NCBI RefSeq assembly: GCF_025960875.1 | Contig: NZ_JAODLR010000009.1 | Coordinates: forward strand, 107,509-171,508 | DNA from: Crystallibacter permensis | GTDB taxonomy: Bacteria > Actinomycetota > Actinomycetes > Actinomycetales > Micrococcaceae | Direction: 5' to 3' | Length of the DNA: 64,000 nt | Shown here: positions 63,476 through 64,000 of the stretch, in pieces | Layout of the letters: every line of letters begins with the position of its first letter | How positions within the stretch are numbered: position 1 is the first letter of the stretch | Notes under the pieces: generated by a model | Database searches by the model: none | What the model saw: only the letters and a program-made list of their open reading frames with translations | Told to the model about the DNA's origin: nothing | Position numbers and translations under genes: made by a program

Positions 63476-64000
63476 TCAGGCTCCAGCAGCGGCAGCAGTG
63501 TCTCTGCCTGTTGGGGCGGGGGGACCGGACGCTGGTATCAGTGAGAGTTCTGTCGGTTGAGGTGGGGGTTGCGCGTTGGTCCCGTTTTCGACAATCGGGG
63601 TCTGGGCTTGGGCGCGGGGCAGGGGTGTGCCGGCGAGTCGGTAGCGGTTGCGGCGGGGTTTTTGATCGGGGTCTATGTAGCGGGGCGGGATGAACCACGG
63701 GATGCCGTCCCGGACTTCGATTCTCCGGTTTTCATCGTGCAGCAAATGGTGGTGGTAGGAACACAAAAGACAGCCGTTGTGAACTGACGTTGGGCCGTTG
63801 TGTTTTTCCCAGAACTGAATGTGGTGTGCTTCGGTCCAGGGGGCGGGCATGGTGCAGTCGGGGAAGGCGCAGCCTTTGTCGCGGGCGACGAGGGCGCGGC
63901 GCTGGGCGGGGGTGAACAGCCGCTGGGCGCGTCCGATGTCGAGGATTTCGCCTTTGCCGCCGAGGACCAGGGGGATGAGGTCGGCGTCGCAGGCGATTTT
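63476..64000 (-). CDS. DUF222 / HNH endonuclease domain protein, 3' part, cut by window edge
   Basis: The frame is open from the right window edge; about the last 174 residues are visible. They begin KIACDADLIPLVLGGKGEIL, continue with IGRAQRLFTPAQRRALVARD and the HNH core CAFPDCTMPAPWTEAHHI, then NGCLLCSYHHHLLH with further Cys and His ligands, which is the typical C-terminal HNH domain of 13E12-repeat proteins. A Pro/Ala/Thr-rich tail follows. The better-conserved WTEAHHIQFW version here differs from the HHDHVVPW of the copy at 15469, so the two belong to different subgroups. Confidence 0.85.
   Translation of the reverse strand, partial: KIACDADLIPLVLGGKGEILDIGRAQRLFTPAQRRALVARDKGCAFPDCTMPAPWTEAHHIQFWEKHNGPTSVHNGCLLCSYHHHLLHDENRRIEVRDGIPWFIPPRYIDPDQKPRRNRYRLAGTPLPRAQAQTPIVENGTNAQPPPQPTELSLIPASGPPAPTGRDTAAAAGA

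Noticed and set aside
63264..63698. Frameshifted C-terminus of the partial HNH gene
   Set aside because: The frame has only Pro/Arg-rich shadow composition, and the main frame ends in a normal low-complexity tail; no evidence for a frameshift.

Overview
The window reads as a chromosomal segment of a high-GC actinobacterium of the Micrococcaceae, most likely Arthrobacter or a close relative. The evidence is GC-rich third positions, frequent GTG starts, actinobacteria-restricted families (DUF3710, DUF3159, DUF3093, DUF4193, DUF3000, DUF5998, DUF7455, SepH), two DUF222/HNH genes of the 13E12-repeat type common in Arthrobacter, and a fused CydDC. No rRNA, tRNA, CRISPR array, prophage or intact insertion sequence was seen. 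Coding density is high, with many 1-8 nt start/stop overlaps that point to translationally coupled operons.

Layout. 1-6 kb: tail of an MFS transporter, a DUF4192 gene, the principal sigma factor sigA, a small DUF7455 gene and parE. 6-14.7 kb: a BlaI/M56 regulatory pair divergent from cydA-cydB-cydDC (cytochrome bd oxidase and its assembly exporter), with an array of inverted repeats in between, then a double-GNAT gene. 14.7-24.4 kb: a DinB protein, a DUF222/HNH gene, parC, a GNAT/acyl-CoA-synthetase fusion (Pat type), DUF5998 and a phosphodiesterase. 24.4-34.2 kb: sepH, DUF4193, DUF3093, dut, DUF3710, an OB-fold protein, DUF3159, two RCK/TrkA proteins, a KimA-like potassium transporter and a TRAM RNA methyltransferase. 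This order resembles the M. tuberculosis Rv2689c-Rv2699c region as I remember it. 34.4-43.8 kb: acnA, dxs, DUF402, an unknown gene, mug, argG and an aldo/keto reductase. 43.8-48.1 kb: nucleoside hydrolase plus a complete ECF transporter (S, T, double A). 48.1-57 kb: a fadA-fadB beta-oxidation pair, RNase D, DUF3000, and a DUF6421-SDR-threonine aldolase operon. 57-64 kb: an unknown gene with msrB, an alpha/beta hydrolase, a sulfur-handling operon (rhodanese, SufE, YbaK), zapE, an MT0933-type antitoxin-like protein, a fragment of a sugar transporter and the 3' part of a second DUF222/HNH gene.

How genes work together. The cyd block supplies a complete terminal oxidase, and the neighbouring BlaI/M56 pair is its obvious candidate regulator because no beta-lactamase gene is nearby. 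The two RCK proteins and the KimA-like permease form a potassium uptake and gating module. The nucleoside hydrolase beside an orphan-substrate ECF transporter suggests nucleoside or base salvage. The strongest regulatory sequence signals are the cyd/blaI repeat array, a perfect 20-bp palindrome overlapping a good promoter before fadA, an iron-box-like site before acnA, and a SigR/SigH-type promoter motif before sigA.
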